Below the pieces are notes generated by a model. That model was not told the DNA's origin and did no database searches. It saw only the letters and a list, made by a program, of their open reading frames with translations. A stretch of DNA of 64,000 nucleotides from NCBI GenBank assembly GCA_029258915.1, contig JAPDJU010000003.1, positions 76,801-140,800 of the forward strand. The letters run 5' to 3'. Shown piece after piece: positions 8,449 to 17,277 of this stretch (the stretch's first letter is position 1; each line of letters opens with the position of its first letter). The DNA comes from Thermoproteota archaeon. GTDB taxonomy: Archaea; Thermoproteota; Thermoprotei_A; EX4484-217-1. Both the position numbers and the translations under genes were made by a program.

Positions 8449-10474
8449 CTTCTATATAGCCCTTTAATATTGCTTGAGCAACTTCTCTAACCCATTTCCC
8501 GGATATATTTAGCTTAGATATTTTTTCCAAATACTCTTTCCAAGAACATGTGCCTAATACTTTTACCCATATTTCATATTTTTCAGTAAGTATCTCTAAA
8601 GCTCTGGAATGGTTCTTACATAAGCCCCTCTCTAAAACCTCATTATCACATATAGTACATTTATTTTCTACAGGAATGTACTTTAAGCTTTTAGCAAGCT
8701 CTATTCCAGCTTTTTCAGCAGCTTTATCTTTGAATTCTAAAAGTATATTAGACAATATATTTTTAGACTCTTTTACAATATCTTCTCTTCTTACGCGGCA
8801 TTCTCTAATATCGTTAAGCATTTTTTCAAACTTTCTAGTAAGTTCAACACTTGTTAAATCTTTAAAGTATCTTTCTAGAACTTCAGAAATAGCATACCCT
8901 AATGGTGTGACTTCTATTCTACCTTTTACTGTTTTCAAATAGCGTCTTAAAAATAGGCTCTCAATAATTCTTGCCCGTGTACTTTCAGTCCCTATATTAA
9001 CGCTTTCCATCCATTTGAGTAAAGAAGACTTATTGTATGTTCTTCCATACCTTGAATAACCTACTATGATTTTTGCTTTAACAATAGGTATTTTTTGACC
9101 CTTATCTATAGAGGGTATATTCTCCACGTAGTCTATGTTTAAGTACGGGTAGTATTTCAGCCATCCTTTTGCATAGATTCTTCTAAGTTTTAATCTAAAC
9201 CTATAATTTGAAATTTTCAAGTAAATGGTCAAGGACTGAAGTACTATGTTGCTGGAGAATGTTGCAAGAAATCTTCTTACAATTAGATCATAGATTTTCT
9301 GCTTATCAGCAGTCATGGTTTTTGATTTTAACCCTGTAGGATAAATTGCTGGATGAGCTGGATCGGTTTTTACTCCTTCATGAGGTTTTAAAGGCCTTGA
9401 GACCTCTAATAGTATGTTCTTAACAAGTTCCGCGTATTCAGGTATTTCCTTAAGCTTAGCCATTATTGATTCGTAGCCTATTGTTGGAGGTAATTTTTGA
9501 CTATTAGTTCTAGGATAGCTTATTAAAGCATCTAGGTAAAGTTGTTCAGCTATTTCCTGTGTTTTAAGCGGTGAAAAGCCATAGATTTTCGCTGCTTCAA
9601 CTTGAAGATCTCCAAGATTAAAAGGCGGTGGAGGTTTAATTTTCTCTATTTCATACCTAATGTTCTCAACGATAGCCAATTTTTCTCTTTTAATCCTATT
9701 TAACGCTTCTTCGGCATCTGTTTTCTTGGTAAATGATTTTCCAATGTATTCTAAAGAATAAAGCTTGCCGCCTATAGACACCTGAACATTAATGTTAAAC
9801 GTAGGTGTTGGTATGAAAAGATTTCTTTGTTTCTCTACACTAACTACCTCCATTAATGTTGGTGACTGAACACGCCCTGCACTTAAAATAACTTTTTTCC
9901 CGGTAACACGTTTTACAGCGTACATTAATGCCCTACTAACATTTATACCCCATAACCAGTCAAGCTCATGTCTGCAAAGACCTGCTTCAACCATTGGCAT
10001 GTCTAAGCCTTTACTTAAAGAACTGAAAGCTTTACGTAGGTCTTGAGGAGTTAATGTTGAGAATTTCATTCTATATGCTTTATTTAAGTTTCCGAGCTCT
10101 CTTATTATAAGGTAACCTATAACTGATCCTTCTACGTCATAGTCGCAAGCATTTATAAACGCTATAGCATTTTTACATAGCTTCTTAAGCGCTAAATAAT
10201 AAGGCTTAGTGTATTTAGCTTCTTTGCTTGCAACCCACGATGGAACCCAGTAGTAATTAAATACTGGAAAACCATAGTCTCCTGTAGCTAATGTGAAAAG
10301 ATGGCCTGCAGCTGAAGCAATTACATAAGCTACTCCATTATGGTAAAATACCCAGTATGGTATCCCGTAAAGACTCTGCTTAACAAGTTTACTCCCTGAA
10401 AGAGCACGTGCTATTTTGAATGCTGCTTTAGGCTTCTCAGCTATCACTAAGACGTATCTCTTAGGTATCATCAT
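8435..10474 (-). CDS. topA: Type IA DNA topoisomerase (TopA/Top3-like)
   Basis: Relaxes negative supercoils or decatenates DNA through a transient 5'-phosphotyrosine. 679 residues: N-terminal Toprim domain (IAEKPKAAFKIARAL; acidic INACDYDVEG for Mg2+), LSAGRVQSPTL of the gate, and the catalytic Tyr in ALISYPRTNS (about 317). A zinc-finger-like group CTICDNEVLERGLCKNH lies near residue 612. The helicase-like half of reverse gyrase is absent, so this is a stand-alone enzyme. Two ATG codons lie at the start (MMIPKRY). Convergent with signal peptidase. Confidence 0.93.
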   Translation of the reverse strand: MMIPKRYVLVIAEKPKAAFKIARALSGSKLVKQSLYGIPYWVFYHNGVAYVIASAAGHLFTLATGDYGFPVFNYYWVPSWVASKEAKYTKPYYLALKKLCKNAIAFINACDYDVEGSVIGYLIIRELGNLNKAYRMKFSTLTPQDLRKAFSSLSKGLDMPMVEAGLCRHELDWLWGINVSRALMYAVKRVTGKKVILSAGRVQSPTLMEVVSVEKQRNLFIPTPTFNINVQVSIGGKLYSLEYIGKSFTKKTDAEEALNRIKREKLAIVENIRYEIEKIKPPPPFNLGDLQVEAAKIYGFSPLKTQEIAEQLYLDALISYPRTNSQKLPPTIGYESIMAKLKEIPEYAELVKNILLEVSRPLKPHEGVKTDPAHPAIYPTGLKSKTMTADKQKIYDLIVRRFLATFSSNIVLQSLTIYLKISNYRFRLKLRRIYAKGWLKYYPYLNIDYVENIPSIDKGQKIPIVKAKIIVGYSRYGRTYNKSSLLKWMESVNIGTESTRARIIESLFLRRYLKTVKGRIEVTPLGYAISEVLERYFKDLTSVELTRKFEKMLNDIRECRVRREDIVKESKNILSNILLEFKDKAAEKAGIELAKSLKYIPVENKCTICDNEVLERGLCKNHSRALEILTEKYEIWVKVLGTCSWKEYLEKISKLNISGKWVREVAQAILKGYIEANPQ

Positions 10475-10559
10475 GAGACTATACCATGTGTAATACTTTG
10501 CTCTAAATTCAAAATATTAGCCTTTACACTAAACATGGAAAAGAAAAATAGTTCATTAA

Positions 10560-10859
10560 CTAACTACTAAAAATTGCTTCTTCAGCTTCTAAAAGCCACT
10601 TAAGAGGTATGTCCTGATATTCTCCTGTTGGAAGCCTTCTTCTAATGGTTATGGGTAGTATTTTAAGTCTTAATTCTTTTTCAGCAATTTCCAAAGGATC
10701 TGAAGTATTAATCATTTCAGGCGGGATTAAGGGTGGGGCACCCATGGTCAACTGTAGGGCTCTCGCACCAATAATTCTAGCTCTTTCATATTTCGTAAGT
10801 TTAGGAGGCCCTATCTTTATCTTATCTAGATATGATTCTTCAGATTTGTACAACCTCAA
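10560..10859 (-). CDS. rpoK: DNA-directed RNA polymerase subunit K (Rpb6 homolog)
   Basis: Small RNA polymerase subunit that stabilises the clamp/core. 99 residues; the hallmark [25 protein letters not shown] is present at about 20-44, followed by the acidic region that contacts the largest subunit and the C-terminal [16 protein letters not shown]. It lies between topA and the thermosome gene on the same strand; gaps of 85 and 99 nt suggest separate or weakly coupled promoters. Confident. Confidence 0.95.
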   Translation of the reverse strand: MRLYKSEESYLDKIKIGPPKLTKYERARIIGARALQLTMGAPPLIPPEMINTSDPLEIAEKELRLKILPITIRRRLPTGEYQDIPLKWLLEAEEAIFSS

Positions 10860-10958
10860 AGGCCTCTAGGAATAGTTTGAGACTAGGTGAATGGTAGAAG
10901 AGTTTAGACAATTAAATGTTACGGTTAAAAAATCATGTATTAGATTACTGTTTAAACT

Positions 10959-12611
10959 TTAGAACTTAAATTTCTCTTCTCCTCTACCTTCTCTTTCTCT
11001 CTCTTTTCTCTTAGGTGGAGCAGCAGCTATTATGTCATCAATTTTCAGTATTGCTGTTGCTGCTTCAGTTGCACTCTTAAGTACCTGTTTCTTAACCAGT
11101 GTTGGATCTATTATGTTTAACTTAACCATGTCTTCGAAAACTTTGCCTTGTATTACATCGACACCTGCATTTGTAAATCCTTTTTCATGATATCCTCTTA
11201 ACTGTGCTCTAGCATCTAATGGGTCAAGACCTGCTGTTTCTACAAGTATTAAAGCTATTTCCTCTAATGCGTCAGCATATGCTTCTATAGCTAATGCTTC
11301 CTTTCCTCCTCTGGCTCTGGCATGTTCTCTAAGTCTCATAGCTATTTCTATTTCTGGTGCTCCCCCACCACCAACGATTTTTGGTTCTTTAAGTACATTT
11401 CTTAGAACACTTAATGCATCATGAATACTTCTTTCCGCTTCGTCAAGTTCCATATCGTTTGCTCCACGTAGGAGTACTGTTACTGCTTTTGGATTCTTGC
11501 ATCCTTCGATAAATACCATTTTATCCGTTCCTACTCTTCTTTCTTCAACAAGCTCTGCTTCACCAAGATCTTCAGGTGTGAGATCTCTAATGCTGCTTAT
11601 TATTCTTCCTCCTGCTGCTCTTTCCAACTTCTCCATATCACTTCTCTTAACCCTTCTAACAGCTAAAATTCCTTTCTTAGCTAAGAAGTACTGAGCTACA
11701 TCGTCAATTCCTTTCTGGCATATTACTACATTTACTCCTACTGAAGCTATTTTTTCGACCATGTCCTTAAGTAGCTTTGTTTCTTCTTCTAGGAAGGCCC
11801 TTATTTGTTCCGGGCTTGTTATGTTGATTTTAGCTGTGATTTCAGGTTTCTCTACTTCGAGAGGTATGTCTAGAAGGGCTATTTTTGCTTTTTCAATTCT
11901 CTTAGGCATACTTGGATGTACAACTTCCTTGTCGAGGACAATACCTTTAATTAGCGTTGTATCTAGTAAGCTCTCCCCTTTCTTCTTCTCGATTTTTACA
12001 TGGTTAATATCTACTTTATACGTTCCATCCTCTTGAGGTTCAGCTATAGTTAATGCTGCTTCGACAACAAGGTCTATTAATCTTTCTAATACTGCTCCTG
12101 AACCAACATATTTGCTAGCTAAAGCTGTTCTAGCAAGTTCTTTTAGCATGGACTTATCTTTAGGATCAACTTTTATTGATATTTTATCGAATTCTTGAAG
12201 TGCTTTAGCTAATGCTTCTTTATATCCTTCAATAATTATTGTTGGGTGTATTTCTTGGTCTAAGAGAAACTCTGCTTTTTCAAGTAGCAGTCCAGCCAGA
12301 ACAACAGCAGTTGTTGTTCCATCGCCAACTTCTGCATCTTGAGCCTTAGCAACTTCAACTAATAGCTTTGCTGCTGGATGTTGTACCTCCATTTCCTTAA
12401 CTATGGTTGCTCCATCATTTGTTATTGTTACGTCGCCAAAGCTGTCTACAAGCATTTTATCTAAGCCGCGTGGTCCTAGAGATGTTCTTAATGTTTCCGC
12501 TAGGATTCTTGCTGCCATGATGTTTGCTCTTAAAGCATCTCTACCGGTGGTTCTTTGAGTACCCTCTTTTAATATGAGGACAGGTATTCCCATAGGTTGT
12601 TGTACAGCCAT
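10959..12611 (-). CDS. thsA: Thermosome subunit (group II chaperonin)
   Basis: ATP-driven protein-folding chamber subunit of the CCT/TRiC family. 550 residues with equatorial motifs [27 protein letters not shown] (read in parts), the ATPase loop [12 protein letters not shown], the apical region and [10 protein letters not shown] near residue 413. The C-terminus is charged ([17 protein letters not shown]) rather than the Gly/Met-rich tail of some subunits. Other subunits of a hetero-ring, if any, are elsewhere. A minus-strand TATA candidate GGTTATATAGA at about 12680-12670 lies 60-70 nt upstream of the ATG. Confidence 0.96.
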   Translation of the reverse strand: MAVQQPMGIPVLILKEGTQRTTGRDALRANIMAARILAETLRTSLGPRGLDKMLVDSFGDVTITNDGATIVKEMEVQHPAAKLLVEVAKAQDAEVGDGTTTAVVLAGLLLEKAEFLLDQEIHPTIIIEGYKEALAKALQEFDKISIKVDPKDKSMLKELARTALASKYVGSGAVLERLIDLVVEAALTIAEPQEDGTYKVDINHVKIEKKKGESLLDTTLIKGIVLDKEVVHPSMPKRIEKAKIALLDIPLEVEKPEITAKINITSPEQIRAFLEEETKLLKDMVEKIASVGVNVVICQKGIDDVAQYFLAKKGILAVRRVKRSDMEKLERAAGGRIISSIRDLTPEDLGEAELVEERRVGTDKMVFIEGCKNPKAVTVLLRGANDMELDEAERSIHDALSVLRNVLKEPKIVGGGGAPEIEIAMRLREHARARGGKEALAIEAYADALEEIALILVETAGLDPLDARAQLRGYHEKGFTNAGVDVIQGKVFEDMVKLNIIDPTLVKKQVLKSATEAATAILKIDDIIAAAPPKRKEREREGRGEEKFKF

Positions 12612-12768
12612 ATTTACACCTCACAATGTGGTTATTTTTCTATAATCCGCAATCAAGTAGCGAGCGCTTCTATATAACCTTTACTCTAAATGTTCATATT
12701 AAATAGTTAATATAAATACTATGATAGGATGTGTAGTTAAAAGCGATCATGCCTATAGGTTATTTAGG

Positions 12769-13626
12769 ATGAAGAGTGCTATATGTACCACATGTAAAAC
12801 TAGACCGGCAGTATATTACCGAAAAGAGTCCGGAGAGAAACTATGCTTAGAGTGCTTAGAACGAAGTATTGTAAGACAGGTTAAACATGAAATAAACATG
12901 TGGAAAATGCTTGGACCTCATGATGTTATAGGTTTTCTCATTCCTGCAGAGGCAATATTAACCTCCATACCGGCTTTTAAAATAATGTCTATTATTGAAA
13001 GAAAATATGCTACAAAACTAATCGCAATAAAACCAAGTAATCTAAATAGTTTAAAACTTGAAACAGAGAATATTATAGAGTTTCAGCTACCTTTTAAACC
13101 ATCAAATCTCACAGAGTTCTTAAGGTTCGAAAGGACAGAAGCAGCAAAAGCATCTAAAGACCATGGAGTTAATAAGATAGTTATTCCTTATACTTTAGAA
13201 TTTGAAACTTCCTACTTTCTTTCAAACATTTTAAAGTTTAACCTTGGGGCACTAGGCGATTTAGCCCCTAAGCTTTACTCTGAAAAATTTAACATAGTTT
13301 TTGTTAAACCTTTCAGGAAAATTAAAAGCTTAGAACTATTGATCTACGGCTATTTTAAGGGTTTACTAAGTGGTTTATACTTTAGAAAATCACTAACACC
13401 CTTTCTTCTGCTTAAAGAAATTTACGAACCTCTAGACTATATAATATCACTAAGTAAAGAACATTTTGAACTAGTAATTTCAACATTAAAGACTGCTGAG
13501 TTTTTCTTTGAAAAAATTCTAGGAGAATATGGTTTTTTAAATCGATGCCTATTTTGCGGAGCTAAATCAGAAAATAGAGTATGTAGCGTATGTTCAAGAT
13601 TATATTGTTCAAATTCTAATGCGTAA
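12769..13626 (+). CDS. Degenerate TtuA/Ncs6-like protein (catalytic motifs lost)
   Basis: The ends match tRNA 2-thiolation enzymes of the TtuA/Ncs6 family: an N-terminal zinc finger CTTCKTRPAVYYRKESGEKL followed by CLECLE, and a C-terminal zinc finger CLFCGAKSENRVCSVCS. The middle keeps the family's length and predicted fold, but the ATP-binding PP-loop (SGGKDS in active enzymes) reads IPAEAILTSI, and the region equivalent to GHNLDDEAQ reads PYTLEFETSY; the catalytic Cys pair is missing. I infer a non-catalytic paralog. A frame opens at 12721, but TATA-like AATATAAATAC (12708-12718) predicts transcription from about 12738, so ATG 12769 (MKSAICTTC) is preferred. The 3' end overlaps the next gene by 18 nt. 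Confidence 0.68.
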   Translation: MKSAICTTCKTRPAVYYRKESGEKLCLECLERSIVRQVKHEINMWKMLGPHDVIGFLIPAEAILTSIPAFKIMSIIERKYATKLIAIKPSNLNSLKLETENIIEFQLPFKPSNLTEFLRFERTEAAKASKDHGVNKIVIPYTLEFETSYFLSNILKFNLGALGDLAPKLYSEKFNIVFVKPFRKIKSLELLIYGYFKGLLSGLYFRKSLTPFLLLKEIYEPLDYIISLSKEHFELVISTLKTAEFFFEKILGEYGFLNRCLFCGAKSENRVCSVCSRLYCSNSNA

Positions 13627-13968
13627 ACCTTTACTTTTTAATGCTTCTCTAATGCTTCTCTTAAGTATAAACATGTCCTTCACATAGTCCATAAAACATC
13701 CCTCTTGCTCCCAAATGTTTTCTCCATTAAAGAATAGCTTTAGACATGGTAGCATTATTATGTTTTCCCTAGACTTGACTTCAGGATAATTATCTACGTT
13801 TACTGATACAACTCTAATCTTATTTAATACTTTAAATGAGAAGTCTTTTACAAGTGAGTGAAAGTACCTAGCCTCTCTCTTGGTCTTAGTAGTATATTCT
13901 ACTAAAACTATCCTATTTTTTCTAATTATATGCTCTATTTCACTTGGTGAAAGCTCTTCAACACTCAA
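13609..13968 (-). CDS. Thioredoxin-fold protein lacking the CxxC active site
   Basis: 119 residues with a thioredoxin-like order of elements: IVLVEYTTKTKREARYFHSL (strand and active-site helix), IRVVSVNVDNYPEV, then IIMLPCLKLFFNGENIWEQEG with a cis-Pro-like LP and the beta hairpin. Where active thioredoxins have WCxxC this protein has TTKTKRE, so no dithiol chemistry is expected; one Cys remains beside the cis-Pro position. It is probably a binding or adaptor protein. It lies 21 nt downstream of the zinc-ribbon gene at 13990 on the same strand, likely co-transcribed, and convergent with the degenerate TtuA-like gene. Confidence 0.6.
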   Translation of the reverse strand: MSVEELSPSEIEHIIRKNRIVLVEYTTKTKREARYFHSLVKDFSFKVLNKIRVVSVNVDNYPEVKSRENIIMLPCLKLFFNGENIWEQEGCFMDYVKDMFILKRSIREALKSKGLRIRI

Positions 13969-13989
13969 CGGAACCGCATCCTCTAATCC

Positions 13990-14883
13990 TTACCCAGTAT
14001 TAGCTTTTAAAAACATATCTAATGTGGGTTTCTCTTTTGCCTTCCTTTCTTTTCTCTCTTCCTTTTCCTTTACAATTCTTCTCTGAGGCTTCCTTAGTCC
14101 AAGCTTTTCCTCTATTCTTAAAAGTTCATCTTCCTTCAGAGGTATAATATATTGTACTTTTCCATAACTTGGAGGCGGAGATTTTAATCCCTCTTGCGGA
14201 TCGTAAACCAATACTTGGTGTTCTAAGGTTTTTCTCAAGACTTTTTCATCAGTTATTTCTAGAAATATGTGAAACAAACTGTTAAAGTCAATAGTTTTCC
14301 TAAATTCTTCTTCTTTCACATTATAGCCGCATATTAGACATGTATAATCAGGTTTTATTGATGAAAAGCCGCATACAGGGCATTTTATTGGTAATGGTTT
14401 TCCAAAGGTTTCCCAGGCCTCTCTAAGAAGACCAAGCAAATCCTCTCTTCCTTTTCTTAAAATTTCACTATACAGTCTCTGAACGTTAACGGCACATATA
14501 GGACCTCCAAAACTGACAACGTACTCTAAAAGATCTTCACTAAGTTCTTTTCTTAAACTTAAAATTGTCTCAGAAATTATAGGTGCGAATCTTACTCTTC
14601 CTTTAGAAAGTCTGTTAAGTATGGTACTTTTAGATGGCCTATAACTTATACCTGACAATAAATATTCTATAACGTTCCTAACCACGATCTTTAATTCATC
14701 ATCTGTTAATCCCAGGTGAGAAATGCCTAAGGCTAAAACTGCATCTTCAAAAATGTTTAAAACTAAGTTGCCAATATCGATCTTTAATTTTCTGACACTA
14801 GTATGTTTACTTTTTCTCCTTCCCCTACTCTTACTAGAATTCTTACTTCTCTTAGGCACTTCTCTGAACCACACGATGAACAA
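13990..14883 (-). CDS. Zinc-ribbon protein with PIP-box-like C-terminus, unknown function
   Basis: 297 residues, not assigned to a family. It starts with a very basic tail (KRSKNSSKSRGRRKSKH), continues with a helical domain (about 30-165), a zinc ribbon CPVCGFSSIKPDYTCLICGY (about 183-202), a mixed region and a Lys/Glu-rich linker (about 265-285), and ends KPTLDMFLKANTG. That tail fits the archaeal PCNA-interacting pattern (x-x-T-L-x-x-F-[FL]) apart from Lys in place of Gln. I infer a DNA replication or repair accessory factor. The start is TTG at 14883 at leaderless distance from AAAGTATATG (about 14915-14906). Confidence 0.5.
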   Translation of the reverse strand: MFIVWFREVPKRSKNSSKSRGRRKSKHTSVRKLKIDIGNLVLNIFEDAVLALGISHLGLTDDELKIVVRNVIEYLLSGISYRPSKSTILNRLSKGRVRFAPIISETILSLRKELSEDLLEYVVSFGGPICAVNVQRLYSEILRKGREDLLGLLREAWETFGKPLPIKCPVCGFSSIKPDYTCLICGYNVKEEEFRKTIDFNSLFHIFLEITDEKVLRKTLEHQVLVYDPQEGLKSPPPSYGKVQYIIPLKEDELLRIEEKLGLRKPQRRIVKEKEERKERKAKEKPTLDMFLKANTG

Positions 14884-14971
14884 TAAATTACCTTACGCTA
14901 TCATATACTTTACAGATAAGAAATATAACAGTTTATGAAGTAGGATTAGGTGGAAACTACGGAGAAATAGG

Positions 14972-16141
14972 ATGTCTGTACGTTCTTTGAGAAGAAAGGT
15001 AATTGTATTGGTTGTAGTCTTAACTGTAATGTTAGTCTTAACTACTTCAATGCTTTTAGGGTTTGAGATCTCTACGATTTATACCTTAATGTATGATGTT
15101 GAAGTAGAAGTAGAAAACCAAACTACCGTTAACATACCATTACCTCCTAAGCTACTATGGCAAAGTGTTGTAGCTATTTCAAATGAGCAGATCACTGGAG
15201 GTTATATAGAAAAGGATTATGATAGGGGTATTTTACGTGTTGTAACTGGGGAGAAGCTTTACTATAAAGCCCAGATAGAATTAATGGTTAAAGGTATTTA
15301 TAATGAAGAATATGTTCTAGAAAAGTTAAGAGGTCCTCTAAAAGAATTTTTAAACGAATATTTCGGATTAAAACCAAGTACATATCATAAATTAACTTCT
15401 TCAACATACTGGTGGAACTATACTGATGAGGAAGTAAAGAATGCTCTAAAAGAGTTCCGTATTAAATATAATTACACAAGTATAGATTCCTTGTATAACG
15501 ACACATTGATTGATGTTTTAATGAATCTTAGAGATTATGTAAGTAAAAAATTAACATATAAACCTGTGTCGAAGGGTAGGTTAGGTATAAGAGAAGCTTT
15601 AATTGGCAGTTATGGTGATTGTAGCGAATACTCTGACCTTTTCGTAGCTCTTTCAAGAGCTTTAGGTATTCCTTCGCTGAGATGCATAGGCTACGTTGTA
15701 AAGGAGTGGGATCCCCAGCTAGGAAAATATGAGATTATAGGGCATGCATGGCCAATAATATACGTTGGCAATTTAAAATGGATACCTTTTGAAGTGACTG
15801 TTGCACCAGAGTATTTAGAAGCAAAACCTGGTGAAATTTCCCTCAAATATGTATGTCTTCTAATAGACCATGGCAATTTAACTAGGGAAACGCTAGATTT
15901 GTCAAGAGATATACTTTATGATCCTTCAGAAAAATGGGTTCCAGGATCCTCAGCATCGCTTATCATAGATTCTGTTAAAGTAAGATTTGAACTTGCTGTT
16001 AGACCGAAAGCTGAAATTCGAGTAAGCGAGTATGGGATAGGCTATGAAAAAGTTTTTATCAGCATATTCTTCTTTACATTAGTTATTGTTATGTATATAT
16101 TCGCTATTATGACTACAGCATTAAAGGTGAGAACTGTTTGA
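14972..16141 (+). CDS. Membrane-anchored transglutaminase-like protein
   Basis: 389 residues: N-terminal signal/anchor helix (about 9-32), an extracellular beta-rich part, a transglutaminase-like cysteine-protease core with the catalytic Cys in GSYGDCSEYSDLF (about 213) and His in IIGHAWPIIY (about 250), then WIPFEVT where Glu stands in the position of the usual Asp, and a C-terminal membrane helix (about 360-382). The core is probably outside the cell. The next gene starts with a TTG overlapping the stop (TTGA), so the two proteins are translationally coupled and may form a complex. Substrate unknown. Confidence 0.75.
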   Translation: MSVRSLRRKVIVLVVVLTVMLVLTTSMLLGFEISTIYTLMYDVEVEVENQTTVNIPLPPKLLWQSVVAISNEQITGGYIEKDYDRGILRVVTGEKLYYKAQIELMVKGIYNEEYVLEKLRGPLKEFLNEYFGLKPSTYHKLTSSTYWWNYTDEEVKNALKEFRIKYNYTSIDSLYNDTLIDVLMNLRDYVSKKLTYKPVSKGRLGIREALIGSYGDCSEYSDLFVALSRALGIPSLRCIGYVVKEWDPQLGKYEIIGHAWPIIYVGNLKWIPFEVTVAPEYLEAKPGEISLKYVCLLIDHGNLTRETLDLSRDILYDPSEKWVPGSSASLIIDSVKVRFELAVRPKAEIRVSEYGIGYEKVFISIFFFTLVIVMYIFAIMTTALKVRTV

Positions 16142-16767
16142 AACGTATACTTAAGATATTTATTCCTTCACTGTTACTGGTCTTAGCCATAGTGCTTCCG
16201 TTTCTAATAGGTTATGAAACAGAGAAACCTCCTTTACCTTTTATGAGATTGATCTATAGCGATAACAATACAGAGCTCATATTCACTATGAAGGGAGCAA
16301 TAAGTATTAACGGATCAAACTATGTGATTGTTGAAAAGGAGTTTGGTAGGAGGAGTATAAAGTATTTTGTTGAACACGGAACTAGAAAAATATACTACTT
16401 AATTATGGACAATAATGAACAGTATTTGGGATTTTCAGGAATATATACTATTCTTTGGTTTACAAAGCCTCCTAAGATTAACGACACTGTGCCTTTACTT
16501 GACCATTACGGTGTGGTTATCAGGGTAACTGAGTCTTCTTTTAAGATAAGGGATTATTATGGAATAGAGCTCTCTTATAGGAAAGTAGGTAACATATATG
16601 TACTGTCTCAATATGGTGAGTTGAAGCTGAAAAGCATAGTATTACAGAAGGAAGATGTGTTTCAAAATAAAAGATTTGAAAATTTATTTTTTATATTACC
16701 TCTTTCTATTTTGGTTACAATAACTTCGGCTATATTATTACTTCGAGTGTTGCGTTTAAGAACATGA
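16138..16767 (+). CDS. Bitopic membrane protein coupled to the transglutaminase-like gene
   Basis: 209 residues with a hydrophobic N-terminal helix (about 5-23), a polar region of beta character (about 30-180; TMKGAISINGSNYVIVEKEF) and a C-terminal helix (about 184-205). The topology mirrors the preceding protein, suggesting a joint extracellular assembly. The TTG start at 16138 overlaps the TGA stop of the upstream gene by 3 nt. No family recognised. Confidence 0.6.
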   Translation: MKRILKIFIPSLLLVLAIVLPFLIGYETEKPPLPFMRLIYSDNNTELIFTMKGAISINGSNYVIVEKEFGRRSIKYFVEHGTRKIYYLIMDNNEQYLGFSGIYTILWFTKPPKINDTVPLLDHYGVVIRVTESSFKIRDYYGIELSYRKVGNIYVLSQYGELKLKSIVLQKEDVFQNKRFENLFFILPLSILVTITSAILLLRVLRLRT

Positions 16768-16793
16768 AGTACTTATATTTTAATTTACAAAGC

Positions 16794-17084
16794 TTAACGT
16801 AAAGTAAGAACACGTTTCATTCTTAAATATCTGCTAATATAGAAGCTTAATAGAATTATTAGTTTTTTCTTCTCTCTTCTCCTTATCTCCCTAAGCTTTT
16901 CCTCTAACCTGCTTATTGGTGGTCTTCTGCCTTTAAACCATGCTCTAACTAAGGCTCTATATATGAAGCCTAATAGTTCATCATACTCTTCATCTACATC
17001 TACATCGTACTTAAACTTTTCAACAACATCGTCGAGAAGATCTCCTAGATACCGGCTTAAGACCTCGTATTCCTCATCATTCAC
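16794..17084 (-). CDS. Small charged protein, unknown function
   Basis: 96 residues. An acidic first half (DLLDDVVEKFKYDVDVDEEYDELL) is followed by a basic second half (KGRRPPISRLEEKLREIRRREKKK) and a hydrophobic stretch LIILLSFYISRYL near the end that could be an amphipathic or membrane-associated helix. Mostly helical; no known motif. Upstream on the minus strand, CTTTATAAGG (about 17137-17128) is a good TATA candidate, directly preceded by a large palindrome (17141-17172), so regulated expression is likely. Confidence 0.55.
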   Translation of the reverse strand: MNDEEYEVLSRYLGDLLDDVVEKFKYDVDVDEEYDELLGFIYRALVRAWFKGRRPPISRLEEKLREIRRREKKKLIILLSFYISRYLRMKRVLTLR

Positions 17085-17140
17085 TTAACCCTTCACCCAC
17101 AACTATTTAGTATTCACATATGTTACCTTATAAAGTGTTT

Positions 17141-17172
17141 CCCTAGGGTTTTTAAACCTTAAGGTTTAAAAA
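17141..17172. promoter_or_regulatory. Twin palindrome upstream of the 16794-17084 gene
   Basis: A perfect 8-nt palindrome CCCTAGGG (17141-17148) abuts a perfect 24-nt palindrome (17149-17172, centre at 17160/17161, each arm TTTTTAAACCTT or its complement). It lies immediately upstream of the minus-strand TATA candidate CTTTATAAGG. Position and symmetry suggest an operator for a dimeric regulator; the arms also contain TATA-like TTTAAA in both directions. Confidence 0.5.
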
Positions 17173-17277
17173 GTTTCCACGGCTCATTAATAACAATTCT
17201 TCCGTACATTTAACTCTTCTAGCAGTGATTTCTCTGCTTTTTAATGTACTCTTATCGAGAATTCTTCTAATTCTCTG

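Noticed and set aside
12721-12768. N-terminal extension of the TtuA-like protein from ATG 12721
   Set aside because: A TATA box only 2-13 nt upstream would place transcription start after this ATG, and the family starts close to the first zinc finger.
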